In this document: piece by piece, positions 55,299 through 64,000 of the stretch | Position numbering within the stretch: position 1 is the stretch's first letter | Layout: every line of letters begins with the position of its first letter | Source of the DNA: Micromonospora rifamycinica | Lineage (GTDB): Bacteria > Actinomycetota > Actinomycetes > Mycobacteriales > Micromonosporaceae | Direction of reading: 5' to 3' | Assembly (NCBI RefSeq): GCF_900090265.1 | Contig: NZ_LT607752.1 | Location: forward strand, 2,728,001 to 2,792,000 | DNA: 64,000 nt | The notes under the pieces: model-generated | Database searches by the model: none | What the model was told of the DNA's origin: nothing | What the model saw: only the letters and a program-made list of their open reading frames with translations | Position numbers and translations under genes: made by a program

Positions 55299-56107
55299 CG
55301 CACTCCGCCTTCCATGACCACATCTTCCCCCACCGGTGCCGGAGGCCGAGGCTGCTCGCCCAACGCCACGCCGACGGTACCCCCTGGCGGGCCTGAGCGC
55401 TCCATCGGCTCCGGAGCGGCCGTGCCGAGCGGCCGGCGGGCCCGGGGCGGGGCGCCCTCCCGACCGGATACGGCAGCCACATTGACGTACGAGAACCGGT
55501 GCTCCACGCAGGGGCCACGGTCCCGCAGCGCCTCGGTGTGCTCGGCGGTGACGTACCCCTTGTGCTCGGCGAAGCCGTAGCCCGGGTGCCGGCCGTCCAG
55601 CTCCACCATGATCCGGTCCCGGGTGACCTTGGCCAGTACGCTGGCCGCCGCCACGCAGGCCGCCACCCGGTCACCCTTCCAGACCGCCAGCCCCGGCACG
55701 CCCAGCCCGTCGACCCCGAAGCCGTCGGTGAGCACGTACTCGGGTCTGGTGGTCAGCGAGGCCAGGGCGCGGCGCATCGCGGCCAGGTTGCACACGTGCA
55801 GCCCCCGGGCGTCGACCTCCTCGGCCGGGATGACCACCACCGCGTACGCCAGGGCACGGGCGACTACCTCGGCGTACACCCGCTCCCGGCTGGCCGGGGT
55901 GAGCAGCTTGGAGTCGGCCAGTCCCTCGATCTCGCCGCGTCGTCCCTCGGGGAGCACCGCGGCGGCGGCCACCAGCGGGCCGGCGCAGGCTCCCCGGCCG
56001 GCCTCGTCCGCGCCCGCGACGTGCCGGAAACCGCGACGTTGCAGGGCCCGCTCCAGCGCGTAGAGCCCACCGTCGCGGCGGACCACGGTGCGCGGCGGGG
56101 TCAGCAC
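55295..56107 (-). CDS. rnhB: Ribonuclease HII
   Basis: 270 aa. The catalytic core has 'HVAGADEAGRGACAGPLVAA' (Asp-Glu pair), 'LTDGFGVDG' and 'AACVAAASVLAKVTRDRIM'. It degrades RNA in RNA-DNA hybrids and removes single ribonucleotides. The C-terminal ~50 residues after 'CVEHRFSYVN' are a low-complexity extension. The GTG at 56107 is preceded by GGAGG and overlaps the Nudix gene's end by 7 bp. Confidence 0.97.
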   Translation of the reverse strand: MLTPPRTVVRRDGGLYALERALQRRGFRHVAGADEAGRGACAGPLVAAAAVLPEGRRGEIEGLADSKLLTPASRERVYAEVVARALAYAVVVIPAEEVDARGLHVCNLAAMRRALASLTTRPEYVLTDGFGVDGLGVPGLAVWKGDRVAACVAAASVLAKVTRDRIMVELDGRHPGYGFAEHKGYVTAEHTEALRDRGPCVEHRFSYVNVAAVSGREGAPPRARRPLGTAAPEPMERSGPPGGTVGVALGEQPRPPAPVGEDVVMEGGVR

Positions 56108-56583
56108 GACGCCTCCGACGTGGGGGTCGTCGCCAGCACCCGGGCGAGCAGGGCCGCCAGGTCGACCGGGTAGCACCGCTCGTCGGTGTCGGCCAGCTCG
56201 GCCACCGACCACCAGTGGTGCCCGGTGACGCTGGCCCGTTCGATGTCGTCGAACCCGGCCGTGTCCACCTGCCAGGTGGGCACCCGGACCACGAAGAACT
56301 CCTGTTCCTGGCGGTACCACACGCCGTTGAAGGGGAACTCGATCGTCTCGGAGTGCACCGGTGCGCCCAGTTCGGCCGGGGTCAGTCGCAGGCCGGTCTC
56401 CTCGGCCAGCTCGCGGGCCGCCCCGGCGGCCGGGGACTCACCGCCCGGTTCCAGCCCGCCGCCGGGGGTGAACCAGTACCGGTGGCCCGGCCGGGCCGGG
56501 TCGAAGCCCGCGAAGAGGAGCACCCGACCGGACGCGTCGACGAGCAGCACACGGGCCGCGCGGCGGGGGTGGAAGTCGGTCAC
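56101..56583 (-). CDS. Nudix hydrolase
   Basis: 160 aa. The Nudix box reads GGLEPGGESP then AARELAEETGL (GX5EX7REUXEEXGU). 'HHWWSVAEL' at the end fits the fold. It hydrolyses a nucleoside-diphosphate-linked substrate of unknown identity. The start is GTG. It is encoded between the signal peptidases and rnhB and overlaps rnhB. Confidence 0.95.
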   Translation of the reverse strand: MTDFHPRRAARVLLVDASGRVLLFAGFDPARPGHRYWFTPGGGLEPGGESPAAGAARELAEETGLRLTPAELGAPVHSETIEFPFNGVWYRQEQEFFVVRVPTWQVDTAGFDDIERASVTGHHWWSVAELADTDERCYPVDLAALLARVLATTPTSEASC

Positions 56584-56641
56584 CGTACCAGCCTGCCAGA
56601 CGGTGCCGGCGGTCGGCCACGCCCCGGCGGCCAGAACCGGT

Positions 56642-57277
56642 TCAGGGGTTGGGGATGCCGTCGAACGACTTGGGCACGGTCAGCCAGGTGGCCCGGTCGA
56701 ACGGCCAGAAGACGGTGAAGGCCCGACCCACCACCTCACCCTCGGGGATGGTGGCGCTGTCGATGTTGCGACCGGACTGCTGCCAGTGCTCCAGGGAGTC
56801 GCCGGAGGCCGACCGGTGGTCGCCCATCACCCAGAGCCGCCCCGCCGGGACGGTGATGTCGAACTCCTGGTCGGCGGGCTTGTCCTGCTGCCCGTTGGCG
56901 GAGTAGATGTACGGCTCGTCGAGGGACTTGCCGTTGATCGTCAGCCGTTCCTGCGCGTCACAGCAGACCACGTGGTCGCCGCCGACCCCGATCACCCGCT
57001 TGATGAAGTCCTCGCCGTCGGGGTTGCCGCTCCACTCGGTCGGCGCCTTGAAGACCACCACCTCGCCGCGGTGCGGTGAGCGGAAGTCGTAGACCAGTTT
57101 GTTGACCAGCACCCGATCGTCGATCTTGAGAGTGTTCTCCATGGACGGCGACGGGATGAAGAAGGTCTGCAGCACGAATGCGCGGACCAGCACCGCCACC
57201 AGGATCGCGACGCCCAGGAGGATGGGCAGCTCCTTCCAGAAGGAGCTGCGCGGCTTTTCGGTCTGCTCGTCAATCAC
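56642..57277 (-). CDS. lepB: Signal peptidase I (second of two)
   Basis: 211 aa. One N-terminal helix ('LLGVAILVAVLVRAFVLQ') precedes the catalytic Ser45 in 'IPSPSMENTL' and Lys in 'DFIKRVIGVGGD'; the box 'VMGDHRSASGDSLEH' completes the fold. It removes signal peptides at the outer face of the membrane. The GTG overlaps the end of the upstream signal peptidase gene by 4 bp. Confidence 0.96.
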   Translation of the reverse strand: MIDEQTEKPRSSFWKELPILLGVAILVAVLVRAFVLQTFFIPSPSMENTLKIDDRVLVNKLVYDFRSPHRGEVVVFKAPTEWSGNPDGEDFIKRVIGVGGDHVVCCDAQERLTINGKSLDEPYIYSANGQQDKPADQEFDITVPAGRLWVMGDHRSASGDSLEHWQQSGRNIDSATIPEGEVVGRAFTVFWPFDRATWLTVPKSFDGIPNP

Positions 57278-58260
57278 GGGTGGAGCCTACGTCGCCGGAG
57301 CCGAACGGGCCGCCCGGAACGCCGGAGGTGTTCCGGCCACCGGGAACGTCGTGGCCGGCCCGGGTGCCGCCGTGGTCGCCCGCCGGCACCGCCCGGCCGG
57401 GCCGCCCGCCCGGACCGTCCGGACCGGGCCACCATGGCCAGCACGGCGGTGATCGGGAGGAGCAGGGCCACGTCCCCGGACGGGGTCGGCCGGACCGGCG
57501 ACGGCGCGGTGGGCGCGGCGGCGGAGTCGGACAGCCGGGCGAAGGTGTCCGGGACCGGCAGTGACGTCCATCGGGAGGACGGCCACACCACCATGAACGC
57601 CCGGCCCACCACGTTGTCGATCGGCACCGGACCCTGGCAGCGGGCGTCCTGGGAGACCAGCCGGTGGTCGCCCATCACGAAGATCTGACCCGGGGGTACG
57701 ACCACCTCGTCGAACCGGCGGGACCGGCACTCCTTCGGGTTCGGCGGTACGTCCAGGGGCGAGTCGCGCACCACGTACGGCTCGTCCAGCGGGATGCCGT
57801 TGACCAGCACCCGCCCCTGGTCGTCGCAGCACTTGACCCGGTCACCGGGCACCCCGATGACCCGCTTGATGAAGTCCTTCTCGCCGGGACGGCCCACCCC
57901 GACCAGGTCACCGAGGGTGCGACCGATCTTGCCGACGGCCCCGGTCGGCGGGACCGGGCTCTCCAGGGCGACCCACTTGTCAGTGCCCCGGAAGACCACC
58001 ACCTCGCCGCGCAGCGGGTCACGGACGTCGTAGACGACCTTGTTGACCAGGACCCGGTCGCCGATGAGGAGGGTGTCCTCCATCGAGCTGGAGGGGATGA
58101 AGAAGGCCTGGAGCAGGAAGGTGCGGATCAGCACCGCGAGACAGAAGGCCACGATCAGCAGCAGCGGCAGCTCCTGCCAGAGGGGCATCTGCCGACGGGT
58201 GGGTCGGCTCCGCCGACGCCACGGGTCGGCCGTGTCGTTCGAGTCAAGCACCTGCACCAC
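57274..58260 (-). CDS. lepB: Signal peptidase I (first of two, long form)
   Basis: 328 aa. Helix 'LLLIVAFCLAVLIRTFLLQ', catalytic Ser59 in 'IPSSSMEDTL', Lys in 'DFIKRVIGVPGD' and 'FVMGDHRLVSQDARCQGP' are all present. Unlike its partner it continues past residue 245 with an additional hydrophobic helix ('VALLLPITAVLAMVA') and an Arg-rich tail. The tail is low in complexity. Two tandem type I peptidases with different ends may divide substrates. Confidence 0.96.
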   Translation of the reverse strand: MVQVLDSNDTADPWRRRSRPTRRQMPLWQELPLLLIVAFCLAVLIRTFLLQAFFIPSSSMEDTLLIGDRVLVNKVVYDVRDPLRGEVVVFRGTDKWVALESPVPPTGAVGKIGRTLGDLVGVGRPGEKDFIKRVIGVPGDRVKCCDDQGRVLVNGIPLDEPYVVRDSPLDVPPNPKECRSRRFDEVVVPPGQIFVMGDHRLVSQDARCQGPVPIDNVVGRAFMVVWPSSRWTSLPVPDTFARLSDSAAAPTAPSPVRPTPSGDVALLLPITAVLAMVARSGRSGRAARPGGAGGRPRRHPGRPRRSRWPEHLRRSGRPVRLRRRRLHP

Positions 58261-58339
58261 GCCACTCCCCGGTCCGCAGAAACGACACTACCGCCCGGGA
58301 GCCTCGTCGAGGCCCCACGGGCGGCAGTGGACGATCGGA

Positions 58340-58363
58340 GCGCCGCGACCCGCGTCGCGGCGC
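58340..58363 (-). terminator. Hairpin terminator after rplS
   Basis: Perfect 10-bp arms (58340-58349, 58354-58363) around CCGC, about 90 bp after the rplS stop and upstream of the signal peptidase genes. Confidence 0.6.
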
Positions 58364-58452
58364 CACCTGCCGGTCTGCGCCCGTACCGATCAGCGTAGTG
58401 CGCTCTGCTCGATACGACATCCGCGCAGGTCAGGCGGCGTGGCGGAGGGAAG

Positions 58453-58809
58453 TCAGCTGGGCTGCTTCTCCCGCTTCTCCTTGATCTTGGCCTTCTTGCC
58501 GCGCAGCTCACGCAGGTAGTAGAGCTTGGCCCGGCGGACGTCACCGCGGGTCACGACCTCGATCCGGTCGATGCCCGGGCCGTTGAGCGGGTACGTCCGC
58601 TCCACGCCCACACCGAAGCTGACCTTGCGGACCGAGAAGGTCTCGCGCAGACCGTCACCCTGGCGGCGGATGACGACGCCCTGGAAGATCTGGACCCGGG
58701 ACCGGTTGCCCTCGACGACCCGCGCGTGCACCTTGACGGTGTCACCGGCACGGAAGTCGGGGAGGTCGGTGCGCTTCGACTGGGCGTCAAGGGCGTCCAG
58801 GATGTTCAT
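58453..58809 (-). CDS. rplS: 50S ribosomal protein L19
   Basis: 118 aa. '[20 protein letters not shown]', '[14 protein letters not shown]', '[19 protein letters not shown]' and '[19 protein letters not shown]' are L19 hallmarks. The ATG at 58809 is preceded by gaggacgc. It is the last gene of the rpsP-khpA-rimM-trmD-rplS set. Confidence 0.99.
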   Translation of the reverse strand: MNILDALDAQSKRTDLPDFRAGDTVKVHARVVEGNRSRVQIFQGVVIRRQGDGLRETFSVRKVSFGVGVERTYPLNGPGIDRIEVVTRGDVRRAKLYYLRELRGKKAKIKEKREKQPS

Positions 58810-58953
58810 CGCTGCGTCCTCGTGATGCTCACGGCGCACCGTCACTCGGTGCGCGGATGGGTGATTCTGATCCCCGGGTGGCGGCCGGACGCGCCGGTGC
58901 CGGTCGGGGATCCTCGCAGCCACCCACGGGCGTGGGCGGATGCGGCAACCCCC

Positions 58954-59742
58954 CTACTTTGCCACATCTCCCGGGGGCAGCGGAAACCCACCCCGCTCCA
59001 GGGTGGCCACGTCCCGTTTGTCCAGGCTCTCCGGGGGCAGCGCGGTGATCAGGTCGGCCCGTCGGGTGGCCGTCCGGGTCAGCGCCTCGTCCCGTCGCCA
59101 GCGGGCGATCCGGCCGTGGTCGCCCGAGCGGAGCACCTCGGGCACCTCGTGGCCCCGCCAGCTCGCCGGCTTGGTGTACATCGGGGCTTCCAGCAGGCCG
59201 TGGGCGTGCGACTCGTCGTCCAGCGAACCGGCGTTGCCGAGCACCCCGGGCAGCAGCCGGGTGACCGCCTCCAGGATCACCAGCACCGCGACCTCGCCCC
59301 CGAAGAGCACGTAGTCGCCGAGCGAGACCTCGGTGACCCGCAGCCGGGTCGCCGCGTGGTCGAGCACCCGCTGGTCGATGCCCTCGTACCGGCCGCAGGC
59401 GAAGAGCAGGTGCGACTCGGCCGCCAGCTCGTGCGCCATCGCCTGACTGAACGGCACCCCGGCCGGGGAGGGGACCAGCAGCCGGGGCAGGGTCAGGCCG
59501 TCCGGGGCCAGCTCGTCGGGGGCCAGCGCGTCCAGCGCCGCACCCCACGGCTCCGGCCGCATCACCATGCCCGGCCCGCCGCCGTACGGCGTGTCGTCGA
59601 CCGTGCGGTGCACGTCGTGGGTCCAGCTCCGCAGGTCGTGTACGGCCAGCCGGAGCAGGCCCTGCTCCCGGGCCCGCCCGATCAGCGACAGGTCCAGCGG
59701 GGCGAAGTACTCCGGGAAGATCGACACGATGTCGACGCGCAT
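58954..59742 (-). CDS. trmD: tRNA (guanine37-N1)-methyltransferase
   Basis: 262 aa. '[19 protein letters not shown]', '[18 protein letters not shown]', '[16 protein letters not shown]' and '[20 protein letters not shown]' form the trefoil-knot SAM site. It makes m1G37, which prevents frameshifting. It is 16 bp after rimM. Confidence 0.99.
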   Translation of the reverse strand: MRVDIVSIFPEYFAPLDLSLIGRAREQGLLRLAVHDLRSWTHDVHRTVDDTPYGGGPGMVMRPEPWGAALDALAPDELAPDGLTLPRLLVPSPAGVPFSQAMAHELAAESHLLFACGRYEGIDQRVLDHAATRLRVTEVSLGDYVLFGGEVAVLVILEAVTRLLPGVLGNAGSLDDESHAHGLLEAPMYTKPASWRGHEVPEVLRSGDHGRIARWRRDEALTRTATRRADLITALPPESLDKRDVATLERGGFPLPPGDVAK

Positions 59743-59758
59743 GTGGGTGGCTTCCGGT

Positions 59759-60343
59759 CTAGAGGTCGAGCAGACCGGCCGGCGGGTCGACGACGACGCG
59801 TCCGCCGGCGAGATCGACCTCCGGGACGATCGCCTTGACGAACGGGATCAGCGCACTGCCCCCCTGCGGGCGGCGCAGGACGAGCAGGTCGGACGCGGGC
59901 GCGTGGTCGATCTTGGCCACCTCGCCGAGATGCTCACCGGCCGGGGTCACCACGGCCAGACCGACCAACTGGTGGTCGTGGAACTCCTCCGGGTCCTCCG
60001 GCGGGGCGACGGTGGAGCTGTCCACCCCGACCAGGGTGCCGCGCAACGCCTCGGCGGTCTCCCGGTCGAGGACCCCCTCGAAGGCCACCAGCATCCGGCC
60101 CTGGTGCATCCGGGCCGACTCGATGGTCAGTTCACCGGGGACCTGGTACGCCACCCCCGGCTCGCCGCCGGTCGGGGCCGGCTCGGCGGCCCGCCCCCCG
60201 GCGCCCCGGTGCGTCGCCCCCGGCTCGGTGCGCAGCACCGCGCCGGGGGCGAAACGCGCTTCGGGCTCGTCGGTCCGCACCTCCACGGTGACCTCACCGC
60301 GGATCCCGTGCGGCTTGCCGATCCTGCCGACGATGAGCAGCAT
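59759..60343 (-). CDS. rimM: 16S rRNA processing protein RimM
   Basis: 194 aa. '[19 protein letters not shown]' is the RimM opening and '[19 protein letters not shown]' the PRC-barrel. It assists assembly of the 30S head. An insertion of Gly/Ala-rich residues (about 45-62) is present in the first domain. The ATG shares one base with the khpA stop. Confidence 0.97.
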   Translation of the reverse strand: MLLIVGRIGKPHGIRGEVTVEVRTDEPEARFAPGAVLRTEPGATHRGAGGRAAEPAPTGGEPGVAYQVPGELTIESARMHQGRMLVAFEGVLDRETAEALRGTLVGVDSSTVAPPEDPEEFHDHQLVGLAVVTPAGEHLGEVAKIDHAPASDLLVLRRPQGGSALIPFVKAIVPEVDLAGGRVVVDPPAGLLDL

Positions 60344-60576
60344 CAGTACGAGTCGACGATGTCGACGCGTACCCCGCGTCCACCGATGGAGCCGATCACC
60401 TGACGCAGTGCCTTCGCGGTCCGGCCGGACCGTCCGATCACCGTGCCGAGATCCTCCGGGTGCACGCGGACTTCCAGCCGCTTGCCCCGACGGGAGTCGA
60501 CCATCCGGACGCGCACGTCGTCCGGGTGGTCGACAATTCCCTTGACCAGGTGCTCCAGGGCGGGACGCAGCGGCAT
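60343..60576 (-). CDS. khpA: KH-domain RNA-binding protein KhpA
   Basis: 77 aa. A single KH domain with the GxxG loop 'IGRSGRTAKALRQVIG'. KhpA forms a complex with KhpB and binds many RNAs in Gram-positive bacteria. I use the ATG at 60576, just after the rpsP stop; a GTG 15 bp upstream would overlap rpsP. The stop shares a base with rimM. Confidence 0.96.
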   Translation of the reverse strand: MPLRPALEHLVKGIVDHPDDVRVRMVDSRRGKRLEVRVHPEDLGTVIGRSGRTAKALRQVIGSIGGRGVRVDIVDSY

Positions 60577-60577
60577 G

Positions 60578-61048
60578 TCAGGCCTGCTCACCGGCGTCGG
60601 CAGCAGCAGCCGGGGCCTCGGCCGGAGCCTCGGTCTTCGGCGCCTCGGCCGGAGCCTCCGCCTTGGCGGCCTTGCGGGCCGGCTTGGCCGGGGTCTCCGG
60701 GGCCAGGCCGGCAGCGGCCTTCGCCTCGGCCTCGTACGCCGCCTTGCGGTCGGCCCGCTCGGCGGCGACCTTCAGCGGCGGCGGGGCCGGCAGGCCCTTG
60801 TACTTCTGCCAGTCGCCGGTCAGCTCCAGCAGACGCTGGACGGCCTCGCTCGGCTGCGCGCCGACCGAGAGCCAGTACTGGACCCGCTCCGACTTGACCT
60901 CGATGATCGAAGGATCTTCCTTCGGCTGGTACACGCCCACGAACTCGATCGCGCGACCGTCACGCTTGGTGCGCGAGTCGGCGACGACGATGCGGTACTG
61001 CGGGTTGCGGATCTTGCCCATCCGCAGGAGCCGGATCTTTACGGCCAC
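60578..61048 (-). CDS. rpsP: 30S ribosomal protein S16
   Basis: 156 aa from a GTG with caggag upstream. '[20 protein letters not shown]' and '[20 protein letters not shown]' define S16. The last ~75 residues form an Ala/Lys/Glu-rich tail typical of actinobacterial S16. It is the first gene of the rpsP-rplS set. Confidence 0.99.
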   Translation of the reverse strand: MAVKIRLLRMGKIRNPQYRIVVADSRTKRDGRAIEFVGVYQPKEDPSIIEVKSERVQYWLSVGAQPSEAVQRLLELTGDWQKYKGLPAPPPLKVAAERADRKAAYEAEAKAAAGLAPETPAKPARKAAKAEAPAEAPKTEAPAEAPAAAADAGEQA

Positions 61049-61289
61049 AGTTGTTTCGCTCCTGTTGCGATTTCACCGGCCCGGCTACGGGCGGTGCACG
61101 GGTGAGCGTCGACCGGCGCAGTGGGGTTGCGCCGGAGGCTGCTCGGTGGACTGGCGACACGCCCGGGTTAGAGGGCGCCGAACGCGCGCCGGATACCAGC
61201 GGCCTATTGTGCCAGATCGCCCGCCGGACGCTCACATCGGCCCGACCGGCGAAGGGGTCGACGCGGGGCCGGTGTGAGCGACGACACAC

Positions 61290-61940
61290 TCAGCGTACGG
61301 GCGGGCGGTCCCAGCCGGGCGGCAGCTCCGTCGGAGCCGTCCAGTCGGCCGGCGGGACGAAGTCGCACCAGGTGCCGTCGAACGGGAACTCCCCCGCCTC
61401 GGCGAGGGCGATCACCCGCTGACCCTCGGCGCGGACCGCCTTCTCGTCGGCCACCCAGTAGTGGTCGGGGAAGGCCAGCCGCTCGGTGAACTCGTCCTCG
61501 TCCTTCCACCGCCAACTGCGGTCGGGGCTGACCACCACGTCCAGGTCCTGGTCGACCACGTCCACCCCGGCCACCGACCCGTCGTCCCACCGGACTCCGG
61601 GCTCCTCCAGGTTGACGTACCAGGTGGCGAAGCGGTCCTGCTGGTCGCGGAAGAACCACACCGAGTGGGCCGCCCCGGCGGGCAGGAACTCCAGCAGCGG
61701 CGGGCCGTTCCACCGCCCCCGGGCCAGCCGGTACGACGAGGCGATCCACTCGGTGAACGGCATCGCCCGCATGCCCAGGCCCGCCTCGGACACCTCGTGC
61801 GCCACCGGCGTGTCCCGGGCCACCCAGAGCAGCAGCCCCCGGTCGTCGTCGAGAACCACCCGGGCCGCCCGGACCCAACCGATGCGGCCGTTCCGCACGT
61901 TCCGGTGCATGATCAGCTGACCTGGCGCGAAACGCACCAC
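61290..61940 (-). CDS. DUF402 domain protein
   Basis: A 216-aa protein. 'SVWFFRDQQDRFATWYVNLE', 'VDVVDQDLDVVVSPD', 'WRWKDEDEFTERLAFP' match DUF402 (FomD-like) proteins, some of which are nucleotide or CMP-ester phosphohydrolases using two metals. Conserved Asp and Glu residues that could bind metal are present. The exact role is unknown. Confidence 0.9.
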   Translation of the reverse strand: MVRFAPGQLIMHRNVRNGRIGWVRAARVVLDDDRGLLLWVARDTPVAHEVSEAGLGMRAMPFTEWIASSYRLARGRWNGPPLLEFLPAGAAHSVWFFRDQQDRFATWYVNLEEPGVRWDDGSVAGVDVVDQDLDVVVSPDRSWRWKDEDEFTERLAFPDHYWVADEKAVRAEGQRVIALAEAGEFPFDGTWCDFVPPADWTAPTELPPGWDRPPVR

Positions 61941-62040
61941 ACCTCCACAGGTCTAGACGGGCTGGCGGCGCACCGGCCCCGGCGGCGCGTCCGGCTCGCG
62001 CCGCGCCCCCGGCACCCGCCGCACGGCGGCGGCCCCGGAC

Positions 62041-62088
62041 GGATGCGGCACCGGACGGATGCGGCACCGGACGGATGCGGCACCGCAC
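62041..62088. repeat. 16-bp tandem repeats upstream of DUF402
   Basis: Three units of 'ggatgcggcaccggac' (the last with one change) run from 62041 to 62088. Diverged relatives ('ggatgcggcaccgcac') continue to about 62160. The 61941-62242 gap has no gene and ends at the proS stop. Confidence 0.85.
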
Positions 62089-62242
62089 GGCGGCGGCACC
62101 GGACGACGGTAGCCCCGGACGACGGTGGCCCCGGGCGGATGCGGCACCGCACGGCGGCGATCCCGGGCGGGATGCGGGACCACGGGGCCGGGTCCGCGGA
62201 GCCGACCCCGTGGTCCGCCGCAGGTGCCCGGGTGGGCGGGGC

Positions 62243-63649
62243 TCAGTAGGCGCGGGCCAGGATGGCGGTGAGGTCCGGCTCGTCCTCGTGGTCCGGGACG
62301 GAGCCGTCGGCCCGCAGCAGGCAGCGGACGGTGACGCCCTGGCCGTTCGCCTCGGCCTCACCCGCGAGGCCGACGGCCGACCACGGCACCATCGCCCAGC
62401 CGGTGGCCGCCGCCTCGATCGCCTCGGCGAGGGTGGACACCTCGACGGTGCGGGACCGCCGGTGGGCGAGCGCCTCGTCGTGCAGCGCCTGCTGGTCGGC
62501 CTCCAGGGCCGCCAGGACAGCGCCGACCACGTCCGCGACCGGGGTGGGCGCCTTCGAGCCGTTCGTCCGCCGGACCACGACCGCGTTACCGGCGGCCAGG
62601 TCGCGGGGGCCGACCTCGACGCGTACCGGATAGCCCCGCAGCTCGGCGTCGACGGCCCGGCGGCCGAACGCGGTGTCGACGCGGTCGTCGAGCGCTACCC
62701 GGACCCCGGCGTCGCGCAGCGCGTCGCGCAGCTTGGCCGCCGCCTCGCCGACCCCCTCGCCGTCCTTGACGATCATGACGTACGCCTGCACCGGAGCCAG
62801 CCGCGGCGGCACCCGCAGGCCGTTGTCGTCACCGTGCGCCATGATCAACCCGCCGAGCATCCGGGTCGAGGTACCCCAGGAGGTCGTCCAGGCGTGCTCC
62901 CGGCCCCCCTCGGCCGAGGAGTAGCTGATGTCGAACGCCTTGGCGAAGTTCTGCCCCAGCTCGTGACTGGTGCCGAGCTGGAGCGCCTTGCCGTCGCCCA
63001 TCATGCCTTCGCAGGTGTAGGTGGCGGTCGCCCCGGCGAAGCGCTCCCGGGCGGTCTTCAGCCCGACCACCACCGGGATGCCCAGCACGTTGACCATCAG
63101 GTCCTCGTACGCCTCGTGCAGAATCCGGCGCGCGTAGGCGCGGGCGTCGGAACGCGTGGCGTGCGCGGTGTGCCCCTCCTGCCAGAGGAACTCGCTGGTG
63201 CGCAGGAAGACCCGGGGGCGCAGCTCCCAGCGGACCACGTTCGCCCACTGGTTGAGCAGCAGCGGCAGGTCCCGGTACGAGTCGATCCACTTGGCCATGA
63301 ACTCGCCGATCACCGTCTCGCTGGTGGGGCGCACCACCACCGGCTCGGCGAGCTGCTTGCCGCCACCGTGGGTGACCACCGCCAGCTCCGGCGAGAAGCC
63401 CTCGACGTGCTCGGCCTCGCGCTTGAGATAGCTCTCCGGGATGAACAGCGGGAAGTAGGCGTTCTCCGCGCCGGCCGCCTTGATCCGGGCGTCCATCTCG
63501 GCCTGCATCCGCTCCCAGATGGCGTAGCCGGCCGGGCGGATGACCATGGTCCCCCGGACCGGGCCGTTGTCGGCCAGCTTCGCCTTGGCGATCAGGTCCT
63601 GGTACCAGCGGGGAAAATCCTCCGCACGGGGAGTGAGCACGCGAGCCAT
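62243..63649 (-). CDS. proS: Prolyl-tRNA synthetase (short, archaeal/eukaryotic-like form)
   Basis: A 468-aa class II synthetase without the bacterial editing insertion. 'FPLFIPESYL', 'VVRPTSETVIGEFMAKWI', motif 2 'RVFLRTSEFLWQEGHTAHAT' and 'TSWGTSTRMLGGLIMAHGDD' (motif 3) identify the ProRS group 3 form. It has the anticodon-binding domain and the C-terminal zinc-like domain lacking clear Cys ligands. It charges tRNA-Pro. In mycobacteria it lies near rimP/nusA. Confidence 0.97.
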   Translation of the reverse strand: MARVLTPRAEDFPRWYQDLIAKAKLADNGPVRGTMVIRPAGYAIWERMQAEMDARIKAAGAENAYFPLFIPESYLKREAEHVEGFSPELAVVTHGGGKQLAEPVVVRPTSETVIGEFMAKWIDSYRDLPLLLNQWANVVRWELRPRVFLRTSEFLWQEGHTAHATRSDARAYARRILHEAYEDLMVNVLGIPVVVGLKTARERFAGATATYTCEGMMGDGKALQLGTSHELGQNFAKAFDISYSSAEGGREHAWTTSWGTSTRMLGGLIMAHGDDNGLRVPPRLAPVQAYVMIVKDGEGVGEAAAKLRDALRDAGVRVALDDRVDTAFGRRAVDAELRGYPVRVEVGPRDLAAGNAVVVRRTNGSKAPTPVADVVGAVLAALEADQQALHDEALAHRRSRTVEVSTLAEAIEAAATGWAMVPWSAVGLAGEAEANGQGVTVRCLLRADGSVPDHEDEPDLTAILARAY

Positions 63650-63724
63650 GACCGCACATCCTATGCGCCCGTCTCCGGGCCGGCGCGATCGGGCGCGGCA
63701 TCACCCAGATCCCACCACCAAACA

Positions 63725-63766
63725 CGCCCCACGCCCCACGCCCCACGCCCCACGCCCCACGCCCCA
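63725..63766. repeat. 7-bp tandem repeat, six copies
   Basis: The unit 'cgcccca' occurs six times in a row just upstream of proS. Confidence 0.9.
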
Positions 63767-63770
63767 CGCC

Positions 63771-63846
63771 AAGATCGTGCTACTTCCGGGATGTAGTGGC
63801 ATCCCCGTGCCGCGAGGCCACTACATCCCGGATCGAGCACGATCTT
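63771..63846. repeat. Long two-part hairpin upstream of proS
   Basis: The inner stem is 15 bp and perfect (63786-63800 / 63817-63831, 16-nt loop); the outer stem is 11 bp and perfect (63771-63781 / 63836-63846), the two separated by a 4-nt internal bubble. Parts of this sequence ('gccaagatcg', 'ccgggatgtagtgg', 'tgctacttccggga') recur in the palindrome at 10326-10632. It may end the amidohydrolase transcript. Confidence 0.85.
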
Positions 63847-63905
63847 GCCAGCGGACGGCACGGGGAGGGGGGCCGGGGAGGCGGGGAGGCGGGGACCGGG
63901 GAGGG

Positions 63906-64000
63906 TCAGCGGACCAGCCGGCCGCGCAGGACGATCCGGGAGGGGGTGCGTACCACGGTCAGGTCGCGGCGCGGATCCTCGGGGTAGACGACCAGGTCGG
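63906..64000 (-). CDS. Amidohydrolase-family protein, 3' end only
   Basis: The last 30 codons before a TGA, entering from beyond the window. 'DLVVYPEDPRRDLTVV' then 'RTPSRIVLRGRLVR' is the usual end of metal-dependent amidohydrolases and imidazolonepropionase-like proteins. Substrate unknown. Confidence 0.65.
   Translation of the reverse strand, partial: DLVVYPEDPRRDLTVVRTPSRIVLRGRLVR

Overview
The window is very GC-rich (visibly about 70-75% G+C), uses GTG starts often, and carries actinobacterial signature genes: XRE/DUF397 regulators, DUF2469, DUF402, a DUF2631-like protein, a DivIVA-domain protein and an Rv2867c-type GNAT. Gene content and order suggest a member of the Micromonosporaceae, probably Micromonospora or a close relative. 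That assignment is an inference from content; no rRNA or other marker is present.

Region 1 (1-9.3 kb) holds the 3' end of an old-yellow-enzyme gene, a full-size asymmetric ABC exporter, a GNAT, a PadR regulator with palindromes upstream, and the conserved cluster dxr-rseP-ispG on the minus strand (two steps of the MEP isoprenoid pathway plus a site-2 protease).

Region 2 (9.4-35.8 kb) is accessory. It has a Uma2-type nuclease-like protein, a ~300-bp nested palindrome, a WhiJ-like XRE/DUF397 pair facing two small Cys-rich genes, a secreted pectate lyase with a LacI-type operator in its promoter, and a GNAT. Next comes a large RHS/YD polymorphic-toxin locus: a HINT pretoxin domain, a 126-residue C-terminal domain I do not recognise, and an overlapping 85-aa putative immunity gene. 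The RHS reading frame is broken twice. A divergent gene encodes a secreted DNRLRE/FG-GAP protein. YihY and MMPL membrane proteins, an FAD oxidoreductase, a TMEM175-like channel, a metallo-beta-lactamase/Rieske fusion and a small membrane protein follow.

Region 3 (35.9-45.3 kb) is the minus-strand housekeeping block rpsB-tsf-pyrH-frr-cdsA-rlmN-DivIVA (translation, UMP kinase, phospholipid synthesis, rRNA methylation), preceded by a membrane protein and a perfect 10-copy 16-bp tandem repeat. Region 2 lies between this block and dxr.

Region 4 (45.5-54.9 kb) runs mostly on the plus strand: yraN-small ORF-comM-dprA (DNA processing), a lipoprotein serine hydrolase, XerC, a class-V aminotransferase, an opposing M23 peptidase and a sulfite-oxidase-fold molybdoenzyme.

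Region 5 (55-64 kb), minus strand, contains rpsP-khpA-rimM-trmD-rplS, two overlapping signal peptidase I genes, a Nudix hydrolase, rnhB and DUF2469, plus DUF402, proS and the 3' end of an amidohydrolase gene. Intergenic DNA throughout carries several families of long imperfect hairpins and GC-rich tandem repeats. I found no tRNA, rRNA, CRISPR array or insertion sequence.
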